Positions 1 through 7,231 of a stretch of DNA of 33,415 bases are shown piece by piece. The notes below the pieces were generated by a model. It was given only the letters and a program-made list of their open reading frames with translations. It made no database searches and was not told the origin of the DNA. The position numbers and the translations under genes were made by a program. Each line of letters opens with the position of its first letter. The stretch's first letter is position 1. The stretch comes from UBA10205 sp964373815 (GTDB lineage Archaea; Iainarchaeota; Iainarchaeia; Iainarchaeales; Iainarchaeaceae): contig CAYJWI010000013.1 in NCBI GenBank assembly GCA_964373815.1, positions 1 to 33,415 of the forward strand. The letters are read 5' to 3'.

Positions 1-50
1 GTGGGCTTCCTAAGATACAGGGAAGCCCACGCCTTTAGGCGTGGGAGGAG
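1..50 (+). mobile_element. IS200/IS605-type right end (3' part of a TnpB guide-RNA scaffold), element body outside window
   Basis: Two overlapping hairpins are visible. GTGGGCTTCC at 1-10 pairs with 21-30. CCCACGCC at 26-33 pairs perfectly with 38-45 around a TTTA loop, followed by GAGGAGGTCAC. A stem of this form with a short loop and a trailing GGAGGA/TCA segment is what I know from right ends of IS200/IS605 elements, where it is also the 3' end of the TnpB omega/reRNA. No transposase or tnpB lies in the window; it would be to the left on the plus strand. A plain terminator hairpin is the main alternative. Confidence 0.55.
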
Positions 51-262
51 GTCACTGCCTATTTGTTTCAATTTTCCGAGAATGTCAGGATTTATTGAAA
101 ACGCGCTGGTCGATATTCTCCCTGAGATTGGCCTGCCGTAGTTTCTCCATTTGAACATGGCTGGCTTTTTGAAAATTCTTGCCAGAGACTTCAACTTTCT
201 CAAGAGCATAGAACATTTCTGGTCTGCATATATTTAATGCTGAGTATTTGGAAAAATCCTTT
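51..262. other. Mostly unassigned flank of the IS end; one weak small ORF
   Basis: This stretch holds no clear gene. A minus-strand ORF at 85-216 (ATG at 216, 43 residues, hydrophilic, ending in NKS) has an AT-rich TATA-like run at 229-238, only about 18 nt upstream. I recognise no family, and 43 residues is too short for codon bias to help. If the hairpins at 1-50 are an IS end, 51 onward is the insertion-site flank and would lie opposite any TnpB guide segment. Confidence 0.2.
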
Positions 263-508
263 TCAGTCGCTCACTTTCTTGACAAAAATGCACGGGACGG
301 GGCAGGCGTCCGCCGCTTCCTGGTTCTGCTTCATTTTCGAATCGTCAACTACCTTGAATTCCTGTGTTCCGTGCTCGCCGCTCTCCTTTCCGGAGCCTAT
401 TAGGTGGGATTTGTCGCCCTCCATTACCCAATCCTCTGGGTTTATCGCGGCGCACGCCCCGCAGCCGATGCAGATTTCCTTGTGGTGCTCTATCTTGAAT
501 TTTGCCAT
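263..508 (-). CDS. Ferredoxin, single [4Fe-4S] cluster
   Basis: An 81-residue soluble electron carrier. C13, C16 and C19 form a CxxCxxC cluster motif and C69 is followed by proline, giving four ligands for one [4Fe-4S] cluster. The usual fourth Cys of the first motif is replaced by Asn23 before Pro24, so a second cluster is not expected. An extra C73 is present. The start at 508 is preferred over an in-frame ATG at 571: a TATA-like CTTTAATAACC lies at about 543-553, and the longer form would overlap the preceding peroxiredoxin gene. The partner enzyme is not evident here. Confidence 0.85.
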   Translation of the reverse strand: MAKFKIEHHKEICIGCGACAAINPEDWVMEGDKSHLIGSGKESGEHGTQEFKVVDDSKMKQNQEAADACPVPCIFVKKVSD

Positions 509-560
509 TTTAGACCAACTAGAAGTATTGGAAAGGTTGGTTATTAAAGGTTTCTTTACG

Positions 561-1022
561 TCAAGCGCCAAAGCCCTTCATTATTTCTTCTGCATGGTTT
601 GAGGTGTCTGGTTTTGCTATTATTTTCACTATTCTGCCATCCCCGTTTATCAGAAAAGTGGTGCGCACAACGCCTAGAAATGTCCTGCCGTACATGCTCT
701 TCTCCTTCCACACACCGTAATTTTGCAGGGTTTCCATCTTCCCATCGGAGAGGATTGGGAAATTGAACCTGTACTTGTCCGCGAACTTTTTGTGGCGCTC
801 AATTGAGTCCTTGCTCACGCCAAGCACGATTATCCCTTTCTTCTTGAGGCCGGCGTAATTGTCACGGATGCTGCATCCCTGCGTGGTGCATCCTGGGGTG
901 TCATCCTTTGGGTAAAAGTAGAGCGCGACCTTTTTGCCCTTATAATCCGAGAGCCTGTGCACTGCTCCGTGCTGGTCCGAGAGCGAAAACGCCGGCGCCA
1001 TGTCACCTTCTTTTAGCTCCAT
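561..1022 (-). CDS. bcp: Peroxiredoxin, Bcp/PrxQ type
   Basis: A thiol peroxidase that reduces H2O2 and organic hydroperoxides in the cytoplasm with thioredoxin-like reductants. The 153-residue length is normal for Bcp. The peroxidatic Cys is C45 in DTPGCT, and the resolving Cys is C50 five residues later, the atypical two-Cys arrangement of PrxQ. R120 before TTFLI fits the conserved active-site Arg. The gene lies just upstream of the ferredoxin on the same strand, suggesting a small redox cluster. It starts with ATG. The thioredoxin partner is not in the window. Confidence 0.93.
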   Translation of the reverse strand: MELKEGDMAPAFSLSDQHGAVHRLSDYKGKKVALYFYPKDDTPGCTTQGCSIRDNYAGLKKKGIIVLGVSKDSIERHKKFADKYRFNFPILSDGKMETLQNYGVWKEKSMYGRTFLGVVRTTFLINGDGRIVKIIAKPDTSNHAEEIMKGFGA

Positions 1023-1057
1023 TCAATCACCCAGTAAGTTCCGCATTCACCGCTATT

Positions 1058-1645
1058 TTACTCAAGCTTGCACGGCTCAAGGCCTGAACAGCTCTCTTCT
1101 GGCAGGGTGAAGCCTTCCGGCACCGCGCACTTCTCCGAGTAGATGCATGCCTCGCTTGTGACTGAATCATTAAGCGTTTTTGCCACCGAATCAAGCATTT
1201 GGGGCGCAAGCTCTGCGGAGCCGGAGTAAATCAGTATCTTGTCGAGGTCTTTCGGAATGTAATCCCCGTACTTGCTGTTCTCCTTCCCGTTGACATAAAA
1301 GAAGAGCTTGTTCTTTTCGCCTGAAAAATAACCTATTTTGCCGTCGCTGAACTTTTCCTTGCTTAGCTCCATGCCGAGGCTTTTGAAGAACTCCCCTACA
1401 GTGGCATCCTTTGCGTGGAAGTGCATAATGTTCGGGTTGAAATCGTGCAGGTGCACCCTCTCCGAAAGTTCCTTGTAGGGAGTGCCCATGTACTCCGCCT
1501 TGTTGAAGTCGAGCGCCTTGCCAATTATGTAAACCTTGAAGTCGGCATGTGCGTGATATGTTTCACCGTGCCCGTCTTGCGGTGCGGCGCAGCCGAGAAG
1601 AAGCACAAAAGCCGCGAGAGCGATTTGGATGAATGCGTTTCCCAT
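1058..1645 (-). CDS. Secreted His-rich lipoprotein, function unknown
   Basis: A 195-residue protein whose N-terminal hydrophobic segment ends in a lipobox-like LLLGC with C19, so it is probably a membrane-anchored extracytoplasmic lipoprotein. The mature part has clustered histidines: HAHADF (31-36), HLHDF (65-69) and HFHA (75-78). A Cys-containing tail follows (EACIYSEKC, then two more Cys). I recall this combination of HAHADF, HLHD, HxHA and ACIYSExC from uncharacterised archaeal and candidate-phylum bacterial proteins, but know no assigned function. Metal binding is inference. An in-frame upstream start at 1699 would add 18 residues before the signal; a TATA-like run near 1666-1680 favours 1645. 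It diverges from purE. Confidence 0.75.
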   Translation of the reverse strand: MGNAFIQIALAAFVLLLGCAAPQDGHGETYHAHADFKVYIIGKALDFNKAEYMGTPYKELSERVHLHDFNPNIMHFHAKDATVGEFFKSLGMELSKEKFSDGKIGYFSGEKNKLFFYVNGKENSKYGDYIPKDLDKILIYSGSAELAPQMLDSVAKTLNDSVTSEACIYSEKCAVPEGFTLPEESCSGLEPCKLE

Positions 1646-1711
1646 CAAGGAATCTCTTGGCAGGGATATTATATTAAAGATTGCTAATCGTAAGTACATT
1701 GTGGTGAGTCC

Positions 1712-2200
1712 TTGGCAAGCCTTCCTTCAAAGCCTGTTGTCGGTATAATAATGGGCTCGAAATCCGACCTCGAGGTAATGAAGCCTGCTTCCGACATCCT
1801 TTCCGAATTCGGCATCCCGAACGAGATGAGGGTGATTTCCGCGCACAGGGCGCCCAAGCTCCTTTTCGATTACGCTTCAAACGCCCAGAAAAACGGCCTC
1901 GAAGTGATTATCGCTGGTGCAGGCGGCGCTGCGCACCTTCCCGGCGTCACTGCGGCGCTTACATATCTTCCTGTAATAGGTGTTCCTGTCGAATCCAAAT
2001 CTTTAAAGGGCCTCGATTCGCTGCTCTCGATTGTTCAGATGCCCTCGGGAATTCCCGTCGCAACAGTTGGCATAAACAATGCAAAGAACGCCGGCATCCT
2101 TGCGGCAAGAATGCTTGCGTTGAAGTACCCGGAAGCCGCAAGGAAAGTGCGCGAGTATGGGGAAAAAATGGAGCGCGAAATAAGGGAGACAAAAATCTGA
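1712..2200 (+). CDS. purE: PurE, N5-carboxyaminoimidazole ribonucleotide mutase (class I)
   Basis: Converts N5-CAIR to CAIR in purine biosynthesis. The 162-residue length is typical. The phosphate-binding GIIMGSKSD is at 11-19, SAHRAP with the catalytic His45 at 43-48, and the glycine-rich GAGGAAHLPGV at 69-79. The start is TTG, supported by GGTGAG at 1703-1708, which matches the anti-Shine-Dalgarno end of the 16S gene in this window; the nearby GTG codons are out of frame. No purK is adjacent. The sequence favours the class I enzyme, which would need PurK elsewhere. Confidence 0.95.
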   Translation: MASLPSKPVVGIIMGSKSDLEVMKPASDILSEFGIPNEMRVISAHRAPKLLFDYASNAQKNGLEVIIAGAGGAAHLPGVTAALTYLPVIGVPVESKSLKGLDSLLSIVQMPSGIPVATVGINNAKNAGILAARMLALKYPEAARKVREYGEKMEREIRETKI

Positions 2201-2205
2201 TTTCG

Positions 2206-2313
2206 GCCTTTTGGCAAACCTGGCAAAACTTGTGTTGCAAGGCCTCGCATCCGAAAGGTGTAAGGGGGGGTGGCAAAAAGGTTGGATATTGCCTCCTCGG
2301 AGTTGCAGTATCC
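2206..2313. other. Structured intergenic segment between purE and antiporter gene
   Basis: Two foldable units are visible. GGCCTT at 2206-2211 can pair with AAGGCC at 2239-2244. A long hairpin at 2284-2313 has arms GGATATTGC and GCAGTATCC and an inner CTCC/GGAG stem. A G-tract lies between them. The antiporter TATA-like AATAAATA (about 2328-2335) is downstream, so this is unlikely to be its 5' leader. It may be a purE 3' UTR, a terminator or a separate small RNA. I match no known riboswitch. Confidence 0.3.
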
Positions 2314-2359
2314 ACGATGAACCAATCAATAAATACAACTTATTTGCATTATTAGCTTG

Positions 2360-3556
2360 ATGAATTTCTTCCTCGCGCTGCTCGTTGCCTTCACGCTTGC
2401 CGTGGTACTCGGAAGGCTTGCGAGGGGCATCGGGCTGCCGCGCGTTTTCGGCTATCTGGTTGCAGGGCTAATACTCGGGGCACCTGTGCTGAAATCTTTC
2501 CTTTTCGATGGCGTAGTGGCCTCCTCTTTCCAGTCGGTTGCCGATTTCGGCGTGATTCTCCTTTTCTTTTTCGCAGGGCTAGAACTTAGCATAAAACAGT
2601 TCTCGAGGAACTTGAAGGAGTCAATTTCAATTTCCCTGCTAAACACCGCTCTCCCCTTTGTTGCGGTGCTCATTTTCGCAATCTACTCCGGCCTAGATTT
2701 TGCCGCCGCTCTCGTGCTCGGGCTTGCGATGTCGGTTTCCTCCCAGGCGATAATAGTCGACCTTCTAGACGAGCTCGGGCTTTTGAAGGGAAGGCTCGGC
2801 TCTCTGATTCTTAGCGCAGGCTCTGTTGATGACATTGTGGAAATGTTTCTAGTGGCGGTTGTGATTGCCTTTGTAGGGGTAGCCTCTGTAGGGGTGAGCC
2901 TCCCGGCCCTTGCGGTGAACCTCGCGCTCTTCGCGCTCGTTCTTCTTGTTGTAAAGCTCGCCGTCCTTCCCATAATCTTCCGGGTTTTCGAGTCCGCGAA
3001 TTCCCCGGAATCGCTTTTCGGGTTCTCGCTTCTGGTAGCATTCCTCATGGCTGTGCTCTCAAATATCCTCGGCCTTGGCGCATTGATAGGCGCTCTTGTT
3101 GCTGGCATATTGGTGAGGCACTACTTGAGCATAGATGCGAGAAAGCCCTGGGAGGAGCACAAGGTCTCAAACGACATCCACCTCATAGGCTTTGGCTTCC
3201 TGATACCGCTTTTCTTTGTCTGGGTCGGGTATAACACCGACATCGGCCTCGCGCTCGCAAACCCAATTCTCGTGCTCGTGCTTTTCGTCCTAAGCTTTGT
3301 TCTCGGCGCCGCGGGAACTTATGCCGGGGTGCGCCTCAACAAAGGTTCGAAGCTCGAAGGCCTGATAGTCGCCCTCGGCCTTAGCGTGAAAGGGGACGCG
3401 GAGCTTGCGGTGAGCCTTCTCGCCCTGCAGGCGGGGATAATTTCGCAGCAGATTTTTTCCGTAATTGTAGTGATAGCGCTCATAAGCACCGTGATTCCGC
3501 CCCTGCTCTTCAACTTCGTCATAAAATCCTACCCGCAAAAGCGGGCGGGGTCTTAG
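2360..3556 (+). CDS. CPA2-family monovalent cation:proton antiporter
   Basis: An integral membrane exchanger of the KefB/NapA-like CPA2 family, expected to exchange Na+ or K+ for H+. The protein is about 398 residues and consists almost entirely of hydrophobic helices, about 12 by eye. Family-like segments are LPRVFGYLVAGLILGAP near the N-terminus, GVILLFFFAGLELS in the core, and LGALIGALVAGILV later. There is no C-terminal RCK/TrkA-N regulatory domain, unlike Kef proteins. The start is ATG 2360 (TTG at 2357 is possible); a TATA-like AATAAATA about 25 nt upstream suggests leaderless transcription. Substrate ion is not decidable from sequence. Confidence 0.88.
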   Translation: MNFFLALLVAFTLAVVLGRLARGIGLPRVFGYLVAGLILGAPVLKSFLFDGVVASSFQSVADFGVILLFFFAGLELSIKQFSRNLKESISISLLNTALPFVAVLIFAIYSGLDFAAALVLGLAMSVSSQAIIVDLLDELGLLKGRLGSLILSAGSVDDIVEMFLVAVVIAFVGVASVGVSLPALAVNLALFALVLLVVKLAVLPIIFRVFESANSPESLFGFSLLVAFLMAVLSNILGLGALIGALVAGILVRHYLSIDARKPWEEHKVSNDIHLIGFGFLIPLFFVWVGYNTDIGLALANPILVLVLFVLSFVLGAAGTYAGVRLNKGSKLEGLIVALGLSVKGDAELAVSLLALQAGIISQQIFSVIVVIALISTVIPPLLFNFVIKSYPQKRAGS

Positions 3557-3593
3557 GCATAATCACATTGGCCAACAGTCCCTAAAATTTCCT

Positions 3594-4226
3594 TTAGGTG
3601 GCTGTTTCCTTTGCCGGCTTTACAAGGACATAGGCAAATGGGAGTTTTTTTTGCGCCAGGAATTCCATTGTCTCTTGCCTCCCGGCTGTTTGTTTCAGGC
3701 CGGAATTTTCAAGCGCTTTCCTTGATTCCGGAACAAGTTCATAACCGTTTTTCATGAGCCTTATTGCAACATCCGGCCTGTGTGTGAAATCTATGAAGTG
3801 CGGCTCGGCAAGTTTCTCGAGCGAGGCGACTTTTCCAGCCAAGGAATGAACGAATATCCTTTGGGCCATCTCACTCTTATAGTCATTAAAATGGCCCGAC
3901 CTGAATGCCTGCATCTCGTGCTCTTCGAGCTTTTTGAGCGAAGCGGTGAAAATCCCCAGCCCTTTCATTTCAAAGAGTTCCCTCTGCCCCCTTGCTATGA
4001 AGCCCACCATCCTGCCTGCGTGGCGTATGAAAAACCGGGGGCTGTACTCGTAACCTTCGGTTGGCTTTTGCTCCAGCCTCACTTCAGGAAGAGGCCTGTG
4101 TTTTGCACCCCGAATCCCAAATCGTTCCAGCAAACCCGCCATGCCCAGTTTCGCTTCAGGGCGCGGCTCATTTTGTGCAGCGGGCTTCCTTTGGAACACC
4201 CTTCCCAATATATTTTTCCATGCCAT
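3594..4226 (-). CDS. Hypothetical soluble protein
   Basis: A 210-residue protein that I do not recognise. It is basic at the N-terminus (ILGRVFQRKPAAQ), then mixed alpha/beta in appearance, with no signal peptide, transmembrane segment or Cys motif. A short segment reading SPRFFIRHAGRMVGFIARG in the first half looks like a beta-rich core. The start ATG at 4226 has GGAGG about 12 nt upstream and a TTTTAAATA TATA-like box just before it. It stands alone, convergent with the antiporter gene and divergent from the guide RNA/ilvD unit. Codon use resembles its neighbours, so it is probably a real gene. Confidence 0.6.
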   Translation of the reverse strand: MAWKNILGRVFQRKPAAQNEPRPEAKLGMAGLLERFGIRGAKHRPLPEVRLEQKPTEGYEYSPRFFIRHAGRMVGFIARGQRELFEMKGLGIFTASLKKLEEHEMQAFRSGHFNDYKSEMAQRIFVHSLAGKVASLEKLAEPHFIDFTHRPDVAIRLMKNGYELVPESRKALENSGLKQTAGRQETMEFLAQKKLPFAYVLVKPAKETAT

Positions 4227-4319
4227 GAAAGTGATTATGCCTCCTTGGCTTATTTAAAATATCCCCGGCTTCTTTGGGTCGAAAAACACATTAAAAACAG
4301 TGGCTAGCCTAGTTCTATC

Positions 4320-4386
4320 GGCCGGTGATGACCTGACGATGATTCTAACCCTTCGGGGGATGATGACAGATGGGCAGGCTGAGGCC
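4320..4386 (+). ncRNA. Box C/D guide sRNA with two guides matching 16S rRNA
   Basis: All elements of an archaeal C/D sRNA are present in order: terminal stem GGCC (4320-4323), box C GTGATGA (4325-4331), guide 4332-4344, box D' CTAA (4345-4348, one change from CTGA), box C' ATGATGA (4360-4366), guide 4367-4378, box D CTGA (4379-4382), terminal stem GGCC (4383-4386). The D' guide pairs 10 Watson-Crick plus 2 G-U with 16S 31056-31067, putting the methylated base at A31060. The D guide pairs 7 nt with 31404-31410, putting it at C31405 (E. coli 1402 equivalent). It ends 18-24 nt before ilvD and may be co-transcribed. Confidence 0.8.
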
Positions 4387-4409
4387 ATTTGGTTGTGGTT
4401 TGCATGCAA

Positions 4410-6080
4410 ATGAATTTGAGGAGTTCCAGGATTACCTCGGGCGACAGGCGCGCGCCGAACAGGGCTATGCTGCGCGCGGTGGGTTTTTCCGACAAGGACT
4501 TTTCAAAGCCGATTGTAGGCATAGCGAGCCTCTGGAGCGAAATAACCCCGTGCAACGCGCACATCGACAAGCTCGCGGTGAAAGCAAAGGAAGGGGTTGA
4601 AAGCTCGGAAGGCAAGGCCCAGATTTTCGGCAGCATTACGGTGAGCGATGGCATCTCGATGGGCACCGAGGGCATGAAGTATTCCCTCGTCTCGCGCGAA
4701 GTGATTGCTGATTCGATTGAAGTGGTTTCGAACGCGCAGGCTTTTGACGGCCTTGTTGCCATCGGCGGCTGCGACAAGAACATGCCGGGCTGCGTAATGG
4801 CAATGGCCCGCCTCAATATCCCAAGCGTTTTCGTATACGGCGGCACCATAATGCCGGGGAATTACAAGGGGAAAGATGTGGACATTGTAAGCATTTTCGA
4901 AGCGGTCGGCCAGTACAGCGCGGGGAAAATTTCGAAGGATGATTTTTACGGCGTGGAATGCCACTCCTGCCCCGGCGCGGGCGCATGTGGGGGGATGTAT
5001 ACCGCAAACACGATGTCAACCGCAATCGAGGCGCTCGGCATGAGCCTTCCAGGTTCGGCTTCTCACCCAGCCGAGAGCGATGGGAAAAGGAAGGATGTTT
5101 TCGAGGCCGGAAAAGCAGTCGTGAACCTGATAGAGCAAGGCATCACCCCGAAAAAAATAATGACTAAACAGGCTTTCGAGAACGCGATCACTGTTGTAAT
5201 GGCGCTCGGCGGCTCGACTAATGCCGTGCTGCACCTCATTGCAATGGCAAAAACAGTGGGAATCCCGCTCTCGCTCGGGGATTTCGAGCGCGTGGGCAAA
5301 AAAGTCCCGCTCCTAGCAGACCTCAAGCCTTCTGGGAAATATGTTATGGCTGATCTCGAAAAAGTCGGCGGCTCGTCTGCGGTGATGAGGCTTTTGTTCG
5401 AAGCCGGGCTCCTGCACGGAGACTGCATTACCGTTACCGGGAAAACAATGGCAGAAAACTTGAAGGGTGCGCCGAAGCTCGCGGAGCACCAGAAAATAAT
5501 TGCCGATTTGAAAAACCCGCTGCGCAAGACCGGGCACATTATAATCCTGAAAGGCAACCTCGCCCCTGAAGGCGCGGTCGCAAAAGTTTCCGGGCTCAAG
5601 AAGACTTCAATCACCGGCCCTGCGAAAGTTTTTGAATCGGAAGAGCAGTGCCTCGATGCGATACTTTCAAAAAAAGTGAATGCTGGGGACGTTCTCGTGA
5701 TTCGCTATGAAGGCCCGAGGGGCGGCCCGGGGATGAGGGAGATGCTTGCCCCTACTTCCGCGCTTATGGGCACAGGTCTTGGGGAAAGTGTTGGCTTGAT
5801 TACGGATGGCCGTTTCTCCGGTGGAACGCACGGCATGGTGGTCGGCCATGTCTGCCCCGAAGCGCAGGCAGGCGGCCCGATTGCGGTTGTGCGGAACGGG
5901 GACATAATTTCAATCGATGCCGAGAAGCAGGAGCTTTCGCTAAAGATCAGCGATGCAGAAATAAAAAAAAGGCATGCGGGTTGGAAGGCGCCGGAGCTAA
6001 AGTGCATAGGCGTTTTGCGCAAGTACGCGCTGCAGGTTTCTTCGGCGAGTGAAGGCGCAGTGACGGATCGGGATTTGTGA
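4410..6080 (+). CDS. ilvD: Dihydroxy-acid dehydratase
   Basis: Dehydrates 2,3-dihydroxy-isovalerate or -3-methylvalerate to the 2-oxo acids of valine and isoleucine synthesis, using an Fe-S cluster. From ATG 4410 it has 556 residues, normal for the family. The three conserved Cys are C48 (PCN), C121 (GGCDK) and C193 (GACGGMYTANTM); their spacing of 73 and 72 matches the cluster ligands of characterised DHADs. ATG 4404 and TTG 4389 are alternative starts; the conserved N-terminal RSSRITSGDRRAPNR rules out later ones. No other ilv or leu gene is in the window, so it is isolated. The C/D sRNA lies immediately upstream. Confidence 0.96.
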   Translation: MNLRSSRITSGDRRAPNRAMLRAVGFSDKDFSKPIVGIASLWSEITPCNAHIDKLAVKAKEGVESSEGKAQIFGSITVSDGISMGTEGMKYSLVSREVIADSIEVVSNAQAFDGLVAIGGCDKNMPGCVMAMARLNIPSVFVYGGTIMPGNYKGKDVDIVSIFEAVGQYSAGKISKDDFYGVECHSCPGAGACGGMYTANTMSTAIEALGMSLPGSASHPAESDGKRKDVFEAGKAVVNLIEQGITPKKIMTKQAFENAITVVMALGGSTNAVLHLIAMAKTVGIPLSLGDFERVGKKVPLLADLKPSGKYVMADLEKVGGSSAVMRLLFEAGLLHGDCITVTGKTMAENLKGAPKLAEHQKIIADLKNPLRKTGHIIILKGNLAPEGAVAKVSGLKKTSITGPAKVFESEEQCLDAILSKKVNAGDVLVIRYEGPRGGPGMREMLAPTSALMGTGLGESVGLITDGRFSGGTHGMVVGHVCPEAQAGGPIAVVRNGDIISIDAEKQELSLKISDAEIKKRHAGWKAPELKCIGVLRKYALQVSSASEGAVTDRDL

Positions 6081-6198
6081 ACCTTCTAAAAAGCCTTAAA
6101 AAGCGGTTTAGAGCGGTTTTCCCCAGCATTGCTTTTTAAATCTTTTTTAGTAGGCTTTAATCTGTTTTCCCAGTGAAAACAAAAGGGAGGTTTTTTTA

Positions 6199-6375
6199 AT
6201 GGCAGAAGTTTTGGTAGTCGGTTCAAAAGTGAAGGAAGCAATAAAGAAGGAAGGATGCAATACCGCAGGCGATGCTGTTGAGGCTTTGAGCGCTGTTGTT
6301 GGCTGGAACATAAAGAGGGCCGCAGAAAGGGCGAAGGCAAACGGCAGGAAGACCGTGCGCGGAGTCGATTTCTAG
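6199..6375 (+). CDS. Short histone-fold protein lacking helix alpha-3
   Basis: A 58-residue protein resembling archaeal histones up to the end of loop 2. Helix alpha-1 is about SKVKEAIKKEG (9-19), the long alpha-2 about 22-48, then RKTVRGVD (50-57), which fits the RxTxxxxD pairing motif (R50, T52, D57). It stops at F58, where alpha-3 should begin; ordinary archaeal histones run about 66-70 residues. A strong Shine-Dalgarno GGGAGG (6185-6190) precedes ATG, and CTTTTTAAATC near 6131-6141 is a likely TATA box, so expression is likely high. DNA-binding chromatin role is inferred. No frameshifted continuation is evident; the stop is followed at once by a hairpin. Confidence 0.8.
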   Translation: MAEVLVVGSKVKEAIKKEGCNTAGDAVEALSAVVGWNIKRAAERAKANGRKTVRGVDF

Positions 6376-6531
6376 CAACCGTTTCGGCGGTTGGGTGCGG
6401 GAGTCCAGTTTCACTGGACTTGGCTTCGCATTCAATTTTTTTGTGGTTTGAAGGATTCTTCCTTCAAATCCCAATAATATTTTTTTGTAAACATTTTTTT
6501 CAGGTATTTTTTGGATGTTTCCAATGTTTGG
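6376..6531. terminator. Bidirectional terminator region with three hairpins
   Basis: This gap separates two convergent genes. CAACCG at 6376-6381 pairs with CGGTTG (6388-6393). AGTCCAG at 6402-6408 pairs with CTGGACT (6414-6420). TTTGAAGGA at 6447-6455 pairs perfectly with 6460-6468. T-rich runs follow at about 6435-6442, 6481-6487 and 6495-6501, usual for archaeal termination. No coding signal is seen. Confidence 0.5.
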
Positions 6532-7215
6532 CTATTTCCGGATTATCTCAATTAGTTTTTTGCTGCTCCGTGAGAGCAATTTGTAACCCTTTTTTGCCAC
6601 AAGCACATCATCCTCAATCCTTATGCCAAGTTTTTTTGGGATGTAAACTCCCGGCTCGATTGTTACGACATCGCCTTCCTTCAGGGCCGGCCCCTTCTTT
6701 TTGTTGATTCTCGGCTTTGCGTGGATGATTTTCCCAAGGCCGTGCCCGAGCGCGTGGCCGAAGTACTTTGCATGCCCGCCGAGGATTTTTCGCGCGAGCA
6801 GGTAGATTTTGTTAGCGTCCGCACCTGCCTTTACTTTGCGGATGCATTGCTCGTTCGCCTTGAGCACTTTTGCGTGCAGCGCTTTTTGCCTGCGCGAAGC
6901 TTTCCCGAAATAAATTGTGCGCGTCATGTCAGAGCAGTACCTCTGCACGCGCGCGCCGAAATCGATGACGCAAAAGCCCCCATTTGCGAGTTTTGAGTCA
7001 GTGGGCCTGTGGTGCCAGTCAACAGCGTTTTTCCCCACCGCTACAATCGGGGGGAATGCCAGACCAGCGCCTGCGCTGAAAATTCTCTTTTTTATGAAGC
7101 GGGAGACATCACGCTCGATTTTGAATTCCCCGCGCTCCAGTTTTTTCACGAGGGATGAGAATATTTGGTCGTTTATTGCGCAGCCCTTCATTATGCAGGA
7201 AAGCTTGGATTGCAT
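6532..7215 (-). CDS. M24-family metallopeptidase, Xaa-Pro dipeptidase-like catalytic domain
   Basis: A cytoplasmic dimetal peptidase of the pita-bread fold, most like prolidase PepQ. The 227 residues cover only the catalytic domain; prolidases usually carry an extra N-terminal domain of 100 or more residues. The five metal ligands can be placed: D85 (VIDFGAR), D96 (CSDMTRT), H158 (GHGLG), E187 (TIEPGVYIP) and E201 (IRIEDD). The usual HE after the GHG motif is HA here. Methionine aminopeptidase is less likely given EPGVYIP and RIEDD. It ends 17 nt before the endA stop-proximal side on the same strand, downstream of endA, so the two are probably co-transcribed. Confidence 0.88.
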   Translation of the reverse strand: MQSKLSCIMKGCAINDQIFSSLVKKLERGEFKIERDVSRFIKKRIFSAGAGLAFPPIVAVGKNAVDWHHRPTDSKLANGGFCVIDFGARVQRYCSDMTRTIYFGKASRRQKALHAKVLKANEQCIRKVKAGADANKIYLLARKILGGHAKYFGHALGHGLGKIIHAKPRINKKKGPALKEGDVVTIEPGVYIPKKLGIRIEDDVLVAKKGYKLLSRSSKKLIEIIRK

Positions 7216-7231
7216 AAAAAGAATTTATTTT

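Noticed and set aside
4389..4409. Upstream TTG start for ilvD
   Set aside because: It would add seven residues not expected in the family and nearly abut the C/D sRNA; ATG 4404 or 4410 fits the conserved N-terminus.
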